A stretch of 6,518 bases of DNA from CAYLZW01 sp964388085. GTDB taxonomy: Bacteria > Myxococcota > UBA727 > CAYLZW01. The stretch lies in contig CAYLZW010000314.1 of the NCBI GenBank assembly GCA_964388085.1, positions 1 through 6,518 of the forward strand. The letters are read 5' to 3'. Positions 1 through 5,343 of this stretch are shown here, in pieces. Under the pieces are notes generated by a model. It saw nothing but the letters and a program-made list of their open reading frames with translations, was not told the DNA's origin and searched no databases. Numbering within the stretch: position 1 is the first letter of the stretch; every line of letters starts with the position of its first letter. Made by a program: the position numbers and the translations under genes.

Positions 1-1191
1 GGGCATCAGCTCCTCGAGGCGGGCCTCGAGGCGGTGCGCGAGCTCGTGCGAGCCGATGCCTGCGCAGCGGGCGCTCATGACGACCGCCACCACGTCGTCA
101 TCGCGCTTTTTGGCGTCGCGCGCGGCGGGCAGGTGCTCGTACACGCTCAACACCGAGGTAGGCAGCGCGTCGTCGTCGGACAGCACCAGCGAGCGAGGCG
201 TGATGCCGCGCGGGAGCAGATCGCGGCGCATCAGCCAGCGCACCACCGCAGCGGCGCCGTCGAGCGGCACGCTGGCGTCGAGCTCCGCGCTCTTGTTCGT
301 GCGCTTGCCCTCGGGCAGGCGGCTCGACATCGTCCGCGTCGTGGTGGCGTCGATGATGGCGCGCACGCGGTAGTTGTTCTGCCCGTCGGTGTCGACCTGC
401 ATGAGGCGCTTGCCGTCCGCGTGCACGGTGACCGCGCGGGTCTCCCGCAGCACGTCGCCGGTGTGGCCCTGGACGACCTCGGCGAACAGCTCGCGCAAGG
501 CGGCGCGCACGCCGAGGCCGCCGCGCGCGTTGCCGACGGTGCCGAGGCAGAGCTGGCCGGCGGCGAGGTAGGCGGCGAGGCCACGCGGCGCGGCGCCGCT
601 CGACCACTGCACGTGCGGGACGAGGTGCGGGATGACGGCGCCGAGCCCCGTCGTGCCGAAGCGGGCGGCCACCGGGTCGTCGCGCTCGAGGTCGATCGCG
701 TCGCCGAGCTTGTCGAGGCGCTTTCGGGCCTTGAAGCGCTCGATCATGCCGTCCTCGTAGAGGTACGAGGCCTCGAGCAGCAGCGCGTCGCGGGCGTCGC
801 CGGGGTAGTCCCCGAGCAGGCCGTTCGGGAGGGCCGCGTCATCGCCGAAGGCGCGCCGCAGCTCCTTGAGGCGCTCCTCGGCGTCGGTCTCGAGCACCAG
901 GCGGACGTCGGGATCGTCGATGAGCCCGAGGCCCACAGCCTCGCCGAGCTCGTGCCGGGCGCGCTGGCGGAGGCCGAGCTGCTCCATGAGCTCCGCCGCC
1001 GGACCCGAGGTAGGCGGGCGCCAGAGCGTCGTGCCGACCGGCACCAGGCGGTCCCCGAGGGGGCGCGAGTCCGCCGTCTCGGCGTCGCCTATGACGACCA
1101 CGCGGCGGCGCTCGTGCGCGAGCAGCGCGGCGGCGGCGAGCCCGCACAGCTCGCTGCCGATGACGGCGACGTCGGCGTGGAGGAGACTCAT
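1..1191 (-). CDS. Flavin/NAD(P)-dependent oxidoreductase-like protein (3' end outside window)
   Basis: The frame is open for 397 codons from ATG at 1191 to the window edge, so the C-terminus is missing. The N-terminus has the beta-alpha-beta look of an FAD/NAD(P)-binding Rossmann fold: a hydrophobic strand (residues 8-11), a glycine motif (12-17), an alanine-rich helix (18-25) and a second strand (31-35) ending near Asp36. The glycine motif reads G-S-E-L-C-G, so the middle glycine of GxGxxG is Glu14. Residues 220-300 (N-A-R-G-G-L-G, then a helix, then R-V-R-A-I-I-D-A) resemble the second half of the flavin domain in phytoene-dehydrogenase-like and amine-oxidase-like proteins. That places it in the superfamily, but substrate and reaction are unknown. 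It starts 32 bases after the DUF523 stop on the same strand, so the two are probably cotranscribed. The ribosome-binding site is weak (GTAGAAG), consistent with a downstream operon gene. With the degenerate motif it could be a non-catalytic relative. Confidence 0.75.
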   Translation of the reverse strand, partial: MSLLHADVAVIGSELCGLAAAALLAHERRRVVVIGDAETADSRPLGDRLVPVGTTLWRPPTSGPAAELMEQLGLRQRARHELGEAVGLGLIDDPDVRLVLETDAEERLKELRRAFGDDAALPNGLLGDYPGDARDALLLEASYLYEDGMIERFKARKRLDKLGDAIDLERDDPVAARFGTTGLGAVIPHLVPHVQWSSGAAPRGLAAYLAAGQLCLGTVGNARGGLGVRAALRELFAEVVQGHTGDVLRETRAVTVHADGKRLMQVDTDGQNNYRVRAIIDATTTRTMSSRLPEGKRTNKSAELDASVPLDGAAAVVRWLMRRDLLPRGITPRSLVLSDDDALPTSVLSVYEHLPAARDAKKRDDDVVAVVMSARCAGIGSHELAHRLEARLEELMP

Positions 1192-1223
1192 GCGAAGCTT
1201 CTACGGACGTGGGGCGCCCGAGG

Positions 1224-1733
1224 TCAACGTGTTGCCTGCCTCGCGCGGCCGCTCACGGAGGCGCCGAGATCCTCATCCGTGAGCACCGTGAGCCCCGCGC
1301 GCTTGAGGGCGGCGGCGGCGACGCCGTCACCGTCGCCCAGGCCCTGCTCCCGATAGATGCGTCCGACCCCGCAGCTCGGGCTGCGCGCCTTCAGGCACGC
1401 GTGCGTGGCGCCGTGAGCCCGCGCGGCGTCGAGCGCGACCTGGGCCCCTCGGGTGTAGGCGTCCGTGACGTCGCGGCCGGCGTCGTCGATGACGCGCGCG
1501 CGACCAGAGAGGACGTCATGGCCGTCGCCGCCGACGAGGTGCGCCGGGGTCCTCGGCGTCGGGAGACCCCCCGCGACCTCGGGGCACACGGGCACCACGG
1601 CGTCGCCGTCGAGCAGCCCGAGGCGCGCGCGTGCGCCCTCGTTGGCCCGCTCACCGTCGTAGCGGCAGCGCTCGCCGACGAGGCAGGCGCTGACGATCCA
1701 GACGCGCTCCCGGCGCTCCTCGTCGTCGCTCAC
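1224..1733 (-). CDS. DUF523 family protein (TudS-like, probable Fe-S desulfidase)
   Basis: This 169-residue protein matches the DUF523 family along its length: S-A-C-L-V-G-E-x-C-R-Y-D-G at residues 15-27, C-P-E-x-A-G-G-L-P-T-P-R at 50-61, and L-K-x-R-S-P-S-C-G at 114-122. A characterised DUF523 member, TudS, is a 2-thiouracil desulfidase that holds a [4Fe-4S] cluster on three cysteines. By position Cys17, Cys50 and Cys121 are the likely ligands here, which is inference. The substrate in this organism is unknown; thio-nucleobase detoxification or salvage is one option. The start is GTG at 1733, about ten residues before the conserved core, preceded by a G-rich GGGGCGG; no ATG lies nearby in frame. 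The frame stays open upstream to 3272, but that part is antisense to the lipoprotein gene and has no family signal. It diverges from the lipoprotein gene and is followed closely by the oxidoreductase-like gene. Confidence 0.88.
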   Translation of the reverse strand: MSDDEERRERVWIVSACLVGERCRYDGERANEGARARLGLLDGDAVVPVCPEVAGGLPTPRTPAHLVGGDGHDVLSGRARVIDDAGRDVTDAYTRGAQVALDAARAHGATHACLKARSPSCGVGRIYREQGLGDGDGVAAAALKRAGLTVLTDEDLGASVSGRARQATR

Positions 1734-1850
1734 GCCACCGCCCCTGCCGTTGCTCGTCGCGTCATGGTCCGTCCGCCGCCGCCCTTCGACGCCCTTCAAA
1801 CGGGCGCTTGCATAGCCTAATGCTCCGGCTCCGATCCCGCTGGAGGTCCC
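1734..1850. promoter_or_regulatory. Divergent intergenic region with candidate promoter and short direct repeats
   Basis: These 117 bases separate the divergent DUF523 and lipoprotein genes and must hold both promoters unless transcription starts inside a gene. The only AT-richer patch is 1795-1821 (TTCAAA, then TTGCATAGCCTAAT). CCTAAT at 1816-1821 could be a -10 element for the lipoprotein gene, with TTCAAA at 1795-1800 as a poor -35 at a short 15-base spacing. An 8-base direct repeat, CGCCCTTC, occurs at 1780-1787 and 1790-1797, one helical turn apart. CGCCC at 1790-1794 can also pair with GGGCG at 1802-1806 around a 7-base loop. The promoter reading is weak; the repeats are directly visible. 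Confidence 0.35.
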
Positions 1851-3206
1851 ATGGCTCGCCCCGCGCTCGTCGCCCTCGCGCTCCTCGCCGGCCTGCTCGT
1901 CGGCTGCCCGAACAACACCGCTACCGGCGGCGACGGCGACGCCGGAGACTCGACGTCGGTCGACGGTGGCAACGGCGGCGGGAGCGGCACCGTCGACCTC
2001 GGCTGCCAGGGCGACCAGGCGTGCGCGGCCGGAGAGATCTGCGACCTGGCCACGGGAGACTGCAAAGCCGGCCTCGACTGTAGCGCCAACCCCGGGCTCT
2101 GCAGCTTCTGTGGCGAAGGGGCCACCGACTGTGGCTTCGGCAGCGCGCAGGCCTACTGCGACGAGGGCGCGGGCGTCTGTCGTCGTCCCAAGCCCACCTG
2201 CGGCGCCTGTACGGCGGACGCCGAGTGCGGCCGCGACGACGCGAGCGGGCTGCCGAACCTCTGCAAGGACGGCTTCTGCGCCCAGGGCTGCGGCACCTGC
2301 CCGGCGGGCTTTCAGTGCAGCGGCGGCGGCTGCGTCCCGGCCCCGAACGCGGGCACCTGCGAGGGGGCGCTGCTGTGTCCCGACGGCAGCGGCTGCCCGG
2401 ACGGTACCCGCTGCTCCGATCTCGGCGTCTGCCTCGTCATCTGCGACGGCGACGAGGAGTGCGCGGCGGGCAAGGTCTGTTGGCTCGATCCCGGCCCGCT
2501 GCTCGGGCAGTGCATCGACGGCTGCCCGAGGGGAGAGACGCGCGAGGTCGGCGGCGTCGAGGAGGTCTGCTACTCGAACGGTCGCTGGGGGCCGCGCTGC
2601 CCCACCGAAGGCTCGACGACGGGCTGCCCTGCGGGCCTGTCCTGCGACGCCGCCGGCGTGTGCGTGCTGCCCGGCTGCCAGAGCGACGCCGACTGCAACG
2701 TCGCCCGCACCTACTGCGACACGACGACGGGCGCCTGCCTCGAGGGCTGCAACTCCGACGACGACTGCGGCGCCTTCGAGCTGTGCAACGTCGACACGAA
2801 CACCTGCGAGGTCCAGGGCTGCCGCGGCAAGGACGTGAGCTGCGGCCTCGGCGAGTGGTGCTGCGGCCACGAGGCCTATGACGACGCGTCGACGTGCCCG
2901 GCGCCCGTCGTCGAAGGCGAGTGCTTCGTCACCCCCGAGCCCTGGTGCCGCAGCTGCGAAGAGAACGAGGACTGCGCCGACATCGACACGCTCGGCTTCC
3001 CCTCGTACTGCTACGAGCTCACGCAACAGGACGAGCAGGGCAACGACGTCTCCCTCGGGAAGTTCTGCTCCGTCGGCTGCAACAGCAACCTCGACTGCCC
3101 GCGCGGGATCCAGTGCCAGCTCGAGCTGCCGACCGATCAAGAGGGCGTGACGACGCAAGGCTGCTTGGCGGCGATCTGCGCGCCGATCGCGGACTCCCGG
3201 CCGTAG
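1851..3206 (+). CDS. Secreted cysteine-rich lipoprotein with DxDC-type repeats
   Basis: The 451-residue product begins with a lipoprotein signal peptide: Arg3, a hydrophobic stretch at residues 5-17 and the lipobox L-V-G-C with Cys19 as the predicted lipidated residue. A Gly/Asp/Ser/Thr-rich linker (about 20-50) follows. The rest is studded with cysteines, 59 in all including Cys19. A recurring unit is C-x3-D/E-x-C-x(5-6)-C-x6-C-x(3-4)-C, clearest as two tandem copies at residues 276-300 and 300-324, with a related stretch near the C-terminus. Such disulfide-rich modules are common in myxobacterial surface lipoproteins. They suggest an extracytoplasmic, disulfide-stabilised binding or structural role; no catalytic motif is visible. 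Asn residues follow the Pro after Cys19, so nothing clearly signals inner-membrane retention. GGAGGT at 1842-1847 sits 3 bases before the ATG, a short but plausible spacing. The gene diverges from DUF523 and converges on uvrC, so it is probably a single-gene unit. The specific function is unknown. Confidence 0.92.
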   Translation: MARPALVALALLAGLLVGCPNNTATGGDGDAGDSTSVDGGNGGGSGTVDLGCQGDQACAAGEICDLATGDCKAGLDCSANPGLCSFCGEGATDCGFGSAQAYCDEGAGVCRRPKPTCGACTADAECGRDDASGLPNLCKDGFCAQGCGTCPAGFQCSGGGCVPAPNAGTCEGALLCPDGSGCPDGTRCSDLGVCLVICDGDEECAAGKVCWLDPGPLLGQCIDGCPRGETREVGGVEEVCYSNGRWGPRCPTEGSTTGCPAGLSCDAAGVCVLPGCQSDADCNVARTYCDTTTGACLEGCNSDDDCGAFELCNVDTNTCEVQGCRGKDVSCGLGEWCCGHEAYDDASTCPAPVVEGECFVTPEPWCRSCEENEDCADIDTLGFPSYCYELTQQDEQGNDVSLGKFCSVGCNSNLDCPRGIQCQLELPTDQEGVTTQGCLAAICAPIADSRP

Positions 3207-3216
3207 GCCCAGGTGC

Positions 3217-3251
3217 ATTGCGGCCCTTGCGTGAGCTGAAAGGCCGCCAAT
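3217..3251. terminator. Hairpin between convergent genes, candidate bidirectional terminator
   Basis: ATTGCGGCC at 3217-3225 pairs with GGCCGCCAAT at 3242-3251, a 9-bp stem with a single bulged base. TT at 3227-3228 and AA at 3239-3240 can extend the pairing inside, past one C/A mismatch. The hairpin fills most of the 49 bases between the lipoprotein stop (3206) and the uvrC stop (3256), where a terminator serving both strands is expected. Neither side has a real T-tract, so it may rely on Rho or act as a 3'-end stabiliser. Confidence 0.5.
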
Positions 3252-3255
3252 CACC

Positions 3256-4752
3256 TCAAGGCGTCGCGCCATCCTCGTCGTGGAGCGCCGCCCGGATCTT
3301 CCGCGCCATCTCGGGCCCGATCCCGGACACGAGCGCGAGCTCCTCCTCGCTCGCTTCCTTGACGGCCTTCAGGCTGCCAAGCTCGCTGAGCAGCGCGCGT
3401 CGCTTCGAGGGGCCGACGCCGGGGATGGCGTCGAGCACGCTCGTGAGCGTTCGCTTCTTGCGCCGCTTTCGGTGGCCGGTGATGGCGAAGCGGTGCGCCT
3501 CGTCGCGGATCTGCTCGACCAGGTAGCGCTCGGCCGTGTGCGGGCGCAGCACCAGCGGATCCTTCGCGTTCGGCACGAACAGGCGCTCGGGGCTGCGCTG
3601 CACCTCCTCGCCCTCGACGAGGGAGCCCTCGAGCCCGCCGTCCATGGCGAAGCGCGCGGCCTTCTCGTCGTCGAGGCTGCGCGCCTTGGCGATGCCCGCG
3701 ACGAAGGGACCGTGACCGCCCACCGGCACGTCGAGATCCTTGCAGGCGGCGAGGGCGACGTTGAGCTGGCCTTTGCCGCCGTCGACGAGCAGCAGGTCCG
3801 GCAGGTCGCCCTCGAGCTTGCCGCGCTTGAGCCGCCGCGTGATGGCCTCGTAGAGCATGAGGAAGTCGTCGGTGCCCTCGACGGTCTTGATGTTGTAGCG
3901 CCGGTAGCGCGACTTCTCGGGCTGTCCGTCGACGAAGCAGACCTGCGAGGCCACGGCGTCGGTGCCCTGGAAGAGCGAGATGTCGAAGCACTCGATGACG
4001 CGCGGCAGCTTCGTCATGCGCAGCCGCTCCTGCAGGCGCTGCATGCCCTGCTGCCGCGTCTCCGCCTTGCGCGCGCGCTCGGCGAGGGCGACGTCGGCGT
4101 TCTTCTGCGCGATCTCGATGAGCGCCCGCAGGTGTCCGCGCGCCGGCTTCTTCACCTCGACGCGCCGGCCTCTCTTGTCGGCCAGCGTCATGCCGAGCGC
4201 GCGGGCGTCGTCACCGAGCTCCACCGAGGTCAGGATCTCGTCGGGGATCGCCTCCGCGTCGAAGTCGCCGTAGAGCTGTGACAGGAAGCTGCCGAGCAGC
4301 TCCTCCGTCGGGAACTCCTGCTCGTCGAAGGAGAAGTGATCNNNNNNNNNNNNNNNNNNNNNNNNNNNNNNNNNNNNNNNNNNNNNNNNNNNNNNNNNNN
4401 NNNNNNNNNNNNNNNNNNNNNNNNNNNNNNNNNNNNNNNNNAGGACGTTGAAGCGCGGCTTGTGCTGGCGGACGAGCGTGCGCTCGAGGAGCAGCGCCTC
4501 TTTCTCGTTGCGCACGAGGATGGTGTCGAGGTCCCACAGCAGGTCGTCGAGCCAAGCGACGAACTGGCGCGTGTCGCTGCCGGAGAAATAGCTGCGCACG
4601 CGGGAGCGGAGGTTCTGCGCCTTGCCGACGTAGAAGATCTCGCCCTTCTTGTCCTTCATCAGGTAGCAGCCGGGCTCGGTGGGCAGCTCTCGCACCCTCT
4701 CGTCGAGGCGCGCGCGCTTCTCCTCCCGCTCTTTGGCGCTCAGCTTTGCCAC
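3256..4752 (-). CDS. uvrC: UvrABC excinuclease subunit C (interrupted by assembly gap)
   Basis: UvrC makes the two incisions flanking a lesion in nucleotide excision repair, acting with UvrA and UvrB in the cytoplasm. The N-terminal GIY-YIG nuclease domain is clear: G-C-Y at residues 28-30, Y-V-G-K at 41-44, Arg51, Tyr55, Glu90 and Asn102 match the family's active-site positions. After the gap comes the RNase H-like nuclease domain with E-C-F-D-I-S, L-L-V-D-G-G-K-G-Q and I-R-D-E-A-H-R-F-A-I, which supply the Asp/Asp/His triad. A tandem helix-hairpin-helix region (I-P-G-V-G and V-S-G-I-G) ends the protein. The UVR (UvrB-binding) domain is not visible and should lie in the gap. The start is GTG at 4752, the first possible start after an in-frame TAG; a purine-rich GGGGAG lies 15 bases upstream, which is loose. 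Sequenced residues total about 464, against about 600 for the family. It diverges from ybaB. Confidence 0.96.
   Translation of the reverse strand: MAKLSAKEREEKRARLDERVRELPTEPGCYLMKDKKGEIFYVGKAQNLRSRVRSYFSGSDTRQFVAWLDDLLWDLDTILVRNEKEALLLERTLVRQHKPRFNVXXXXXXXXXXXXXXXXXXXXXXXXXXXXXXXXXXDHFSFDEQEFPTEELLGSFLSQLYGDFDAEAIPDEILTSVELGDDARALGMTLADKRGRRVEVKKPARGHLRALIEIAQKNADVALAERARKAETRQQGMQRLQERLRMTKLPRVIECFDISLFQGTDAVASQVCFVDGQPEKSRYRRYNIKTVEGTDDFLMLYEAITRRLKRGKLEGDLPDLLLVDGGKGQLNVALAACKDLDVPVGGHGPFVAGIAKARSLDDEKAARFAMDGGLEGSLVEGEEVQRSPERLFVPNAKDPLVLRPHTAERYLVEQIRDEAHRFAITGHRKRRKKRTLTSVLDAIPGVGPSKRRALLSELGSLKAVKEASEEELALVSGIGPEMARKIRAALHDEDGATP
4342..4441. other. Assembly gap of 100 undetermined bases inside uvrC
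   Basis: Exactly 100 Ns interrupt uvrC between H-K-P-R-F-N-V-L (the last codon is CTN, always leucine) and the D-H-F that opens the next block. In UvrC proteins these two landmarks are usually some 130-170 residues apart, a stretch covering the end of the GIY-YIG domain, a linker and the UVR domain. The gap holds room for only 33. One hundred is a common placeholder for a gap of unknown size, so the real gap is probably about 400-500 bases. That both sides read in one frame is then coincidence and not evidence of length. Confidence 0.9.
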
Positions 4753-4781
4753 GGCATCGGTGTACCGCTCCCCGCGGGCGG

Positions 4782-4910
4782 ATGCAGCCGGTCCTTGCCC
4801 TCGCCACGGCTACGGCGACGGTTGCCTGCATCCTCGTCGTCGTTGCCGCCAGCCCAGCGTCGGTGTACCTCCCCCACAAAGACCCCCAGCCCCGGAGGCC
4901 CCCGCCATGA
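4782..4910 (+). CDS. Possible 42-residue single-span membrane microprotein overlapping ybaB start
   Basis: ATG at 4782 opens a 42-codon frame ending in TGA at 4908-4910, which overlaps the ybaB ATG (4907) as ATGA, a layout typical of translational coupling. Residues 4-23 are continuously apolar or small (Val, Leu, Ala, Thr, Ile), as in a membrane span or signal peptide, followed by a proline/arginine-rich tail. Thirty-five of 42 codons end in G or C, against 24 of 41 in the ybaB frame over the same bases. Against it: there is no clear Shine-Dalgarno sequence (only GCGGGCGG directly before the ATG), no recognised family, and the divergent uvrC start is 29 bases away, so the uvrC promoter would have to lie within this ORF. 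It may be chance. Confidence 0.3.
   Translation: MQPVLALATATATVACILVVVAASPASVYLPHKDPQPRRPPP
4894..4898 (+). promoter_or_regulatory. ybaB ribosome-binding site
   Basis: GGAGG lies 8 bases before ATG 4907. It fixes the ybaB start at the family-typical position even though the same frame is open back to 4679; that upstream stretch is antisense to uvrC and has poor third-position GC. Confidence 0.8.
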
Positions 4911-5221
4911 TCGACCCCGAGAAGCTCGGCCAGATGATGCAGCAGGCGCAGCAGATGCAGCAGCAGATGCAGTCGCAGCTCCAGACCGCGCGCGTCGAGG
5001 GCCAGGCCGGCGGCGGCATGGTCAAGGTCACCCTCAACGGCGCCTACGAGGTGGTCGCGCTCAAGATCGAGCCCACCGTCGTCGACAAAGAAGACGTCAC
5101 CATGCTCGAGGACCTCATCCGCGCCGCCTTCAACGACGCCACCTCCCGCATCGAAGAGCTGCGCATGGAGCAAGCGCGCGGCATGGCCGGCCAGCTCGGC
5201 ATCCCCCCGGGGATTCTGTAA
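4907..5221 (+). CDS. ybaB: YbaB/EbfC family nucleoid-associated DNA-binding protein
   Basis: The 104-residue product has the normal length and layout of the YbaB/EbfC family, small dimeric cytoplasmic proteins that bind DNA and affect nucleoid organisation. The N-terminal helix is Met/Gln-rich (residues 8-24, with repeated Q-Q-M). Next comes the core G-G-G-M-V-K-V-T-L-N-G around residues 35-45, then K-I-E-P-T-V-V, an L-E-D-L-I-x-A-A-F-N-D-A helix, and the C-terminal M-A-G-Q-L-G-I-P-P-G motif. The strong ribosome-binding site at 4894-4898 supports the start. recR follows after 122 bases on the same strand, matching the widespread ybaB-recR pairing. The usual upstream partner dnaX is absent; uvrC diverges instead. 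If the small ORF at 4782-4910 is real, translation of the two would be coupled. Confidence 0.95.
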   Translation: MIDPEKLGQMMQQAQQMQQQMQSQLQTARVEGQAGGGMVKVTLNGAYEVVALKIEPTVVDKEDVTMLEDLIRAAFNDATSRIEELRMEQARGMAGQLGIPPGIL

Positions 5222-5318
5222 CTTCACCTCCCCCTCGTCGCTCCATGCGCTCCGCTCGGTCCCTGGCGGGTGCCGTGATGAGCTCGTGAACGCGCGACGG
5301 CCTTGCCGGAGAGGCGCG

Positions 5319-5328
5319 GTGACGTCAC
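5319..5328. promoter_or_regulatory. Perfect 10-bp palindrome upstream of recR
   Basis: GTGACGTCAC is its own reverse complement and ends 15 bases before the recR ATG, where a repressor site would block transcription or a short leader could form. No other copy was noticed in the window, and no regulator is assigned. Chance is possible in GC-rich DNA. Confidence 0.3.
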
Positions 5329-5343
5329 GCTCCGCCGCGCGCC

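Noticed and set aside
12..32. Direct repeat CCTCGAGGC with a 3-base spacer
   Set aside because: It lies in coding sequence and is explained by a repeated Arg-Leu-Glu-Ala helix in the oxidoreductase-like protein.
34..1356. A 440-codon plus-strand open frame
   Set aside because: It is antisense to the oxidoreductase-like gene and the DUF523 end, is rich in Arg, Ala, Glu and His, and has no family signal; a GC-rich shadow frame.
1966..2838. A 290-codon plus-strand frame inside the lipoprotein gene
   Set aside because: Ala/Arg/Ser/Thr-rich, in another frame of a well-supported gene.
1734..3272. Minus-strand frame continuing upstream of DUF523
   Set aside because: The frame is open by composition, but this part is antisense to the lipoprotein gene; DUF523 homology begins only just inside GTG 1733.
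3280..4281. A 333-codon plus-strand frame antisense to uvrC
   Set aside because: Mirror of uvrC codon bias, with no recognisable motifs.
4679..4906. In-frame 76-codon N-terminal extension of ybaB
   Set aside because: It overlaps the uvrC 5' end, has poor third-position GC, and YbaB proteins begin where ATG 4907 with its good ribosome-binding site lies.
4211..5227. A 338-codon minus-strand frame crossing the gap and ybaB
   Set aside because: It runs through the Ns, uvrC and ybaB out of frame; shadow only.
5244..5288. A 14-codon frame in the ybaB-recR spacer
   Set aside because: Too short, with no ribosome-binding site or sequence signal.
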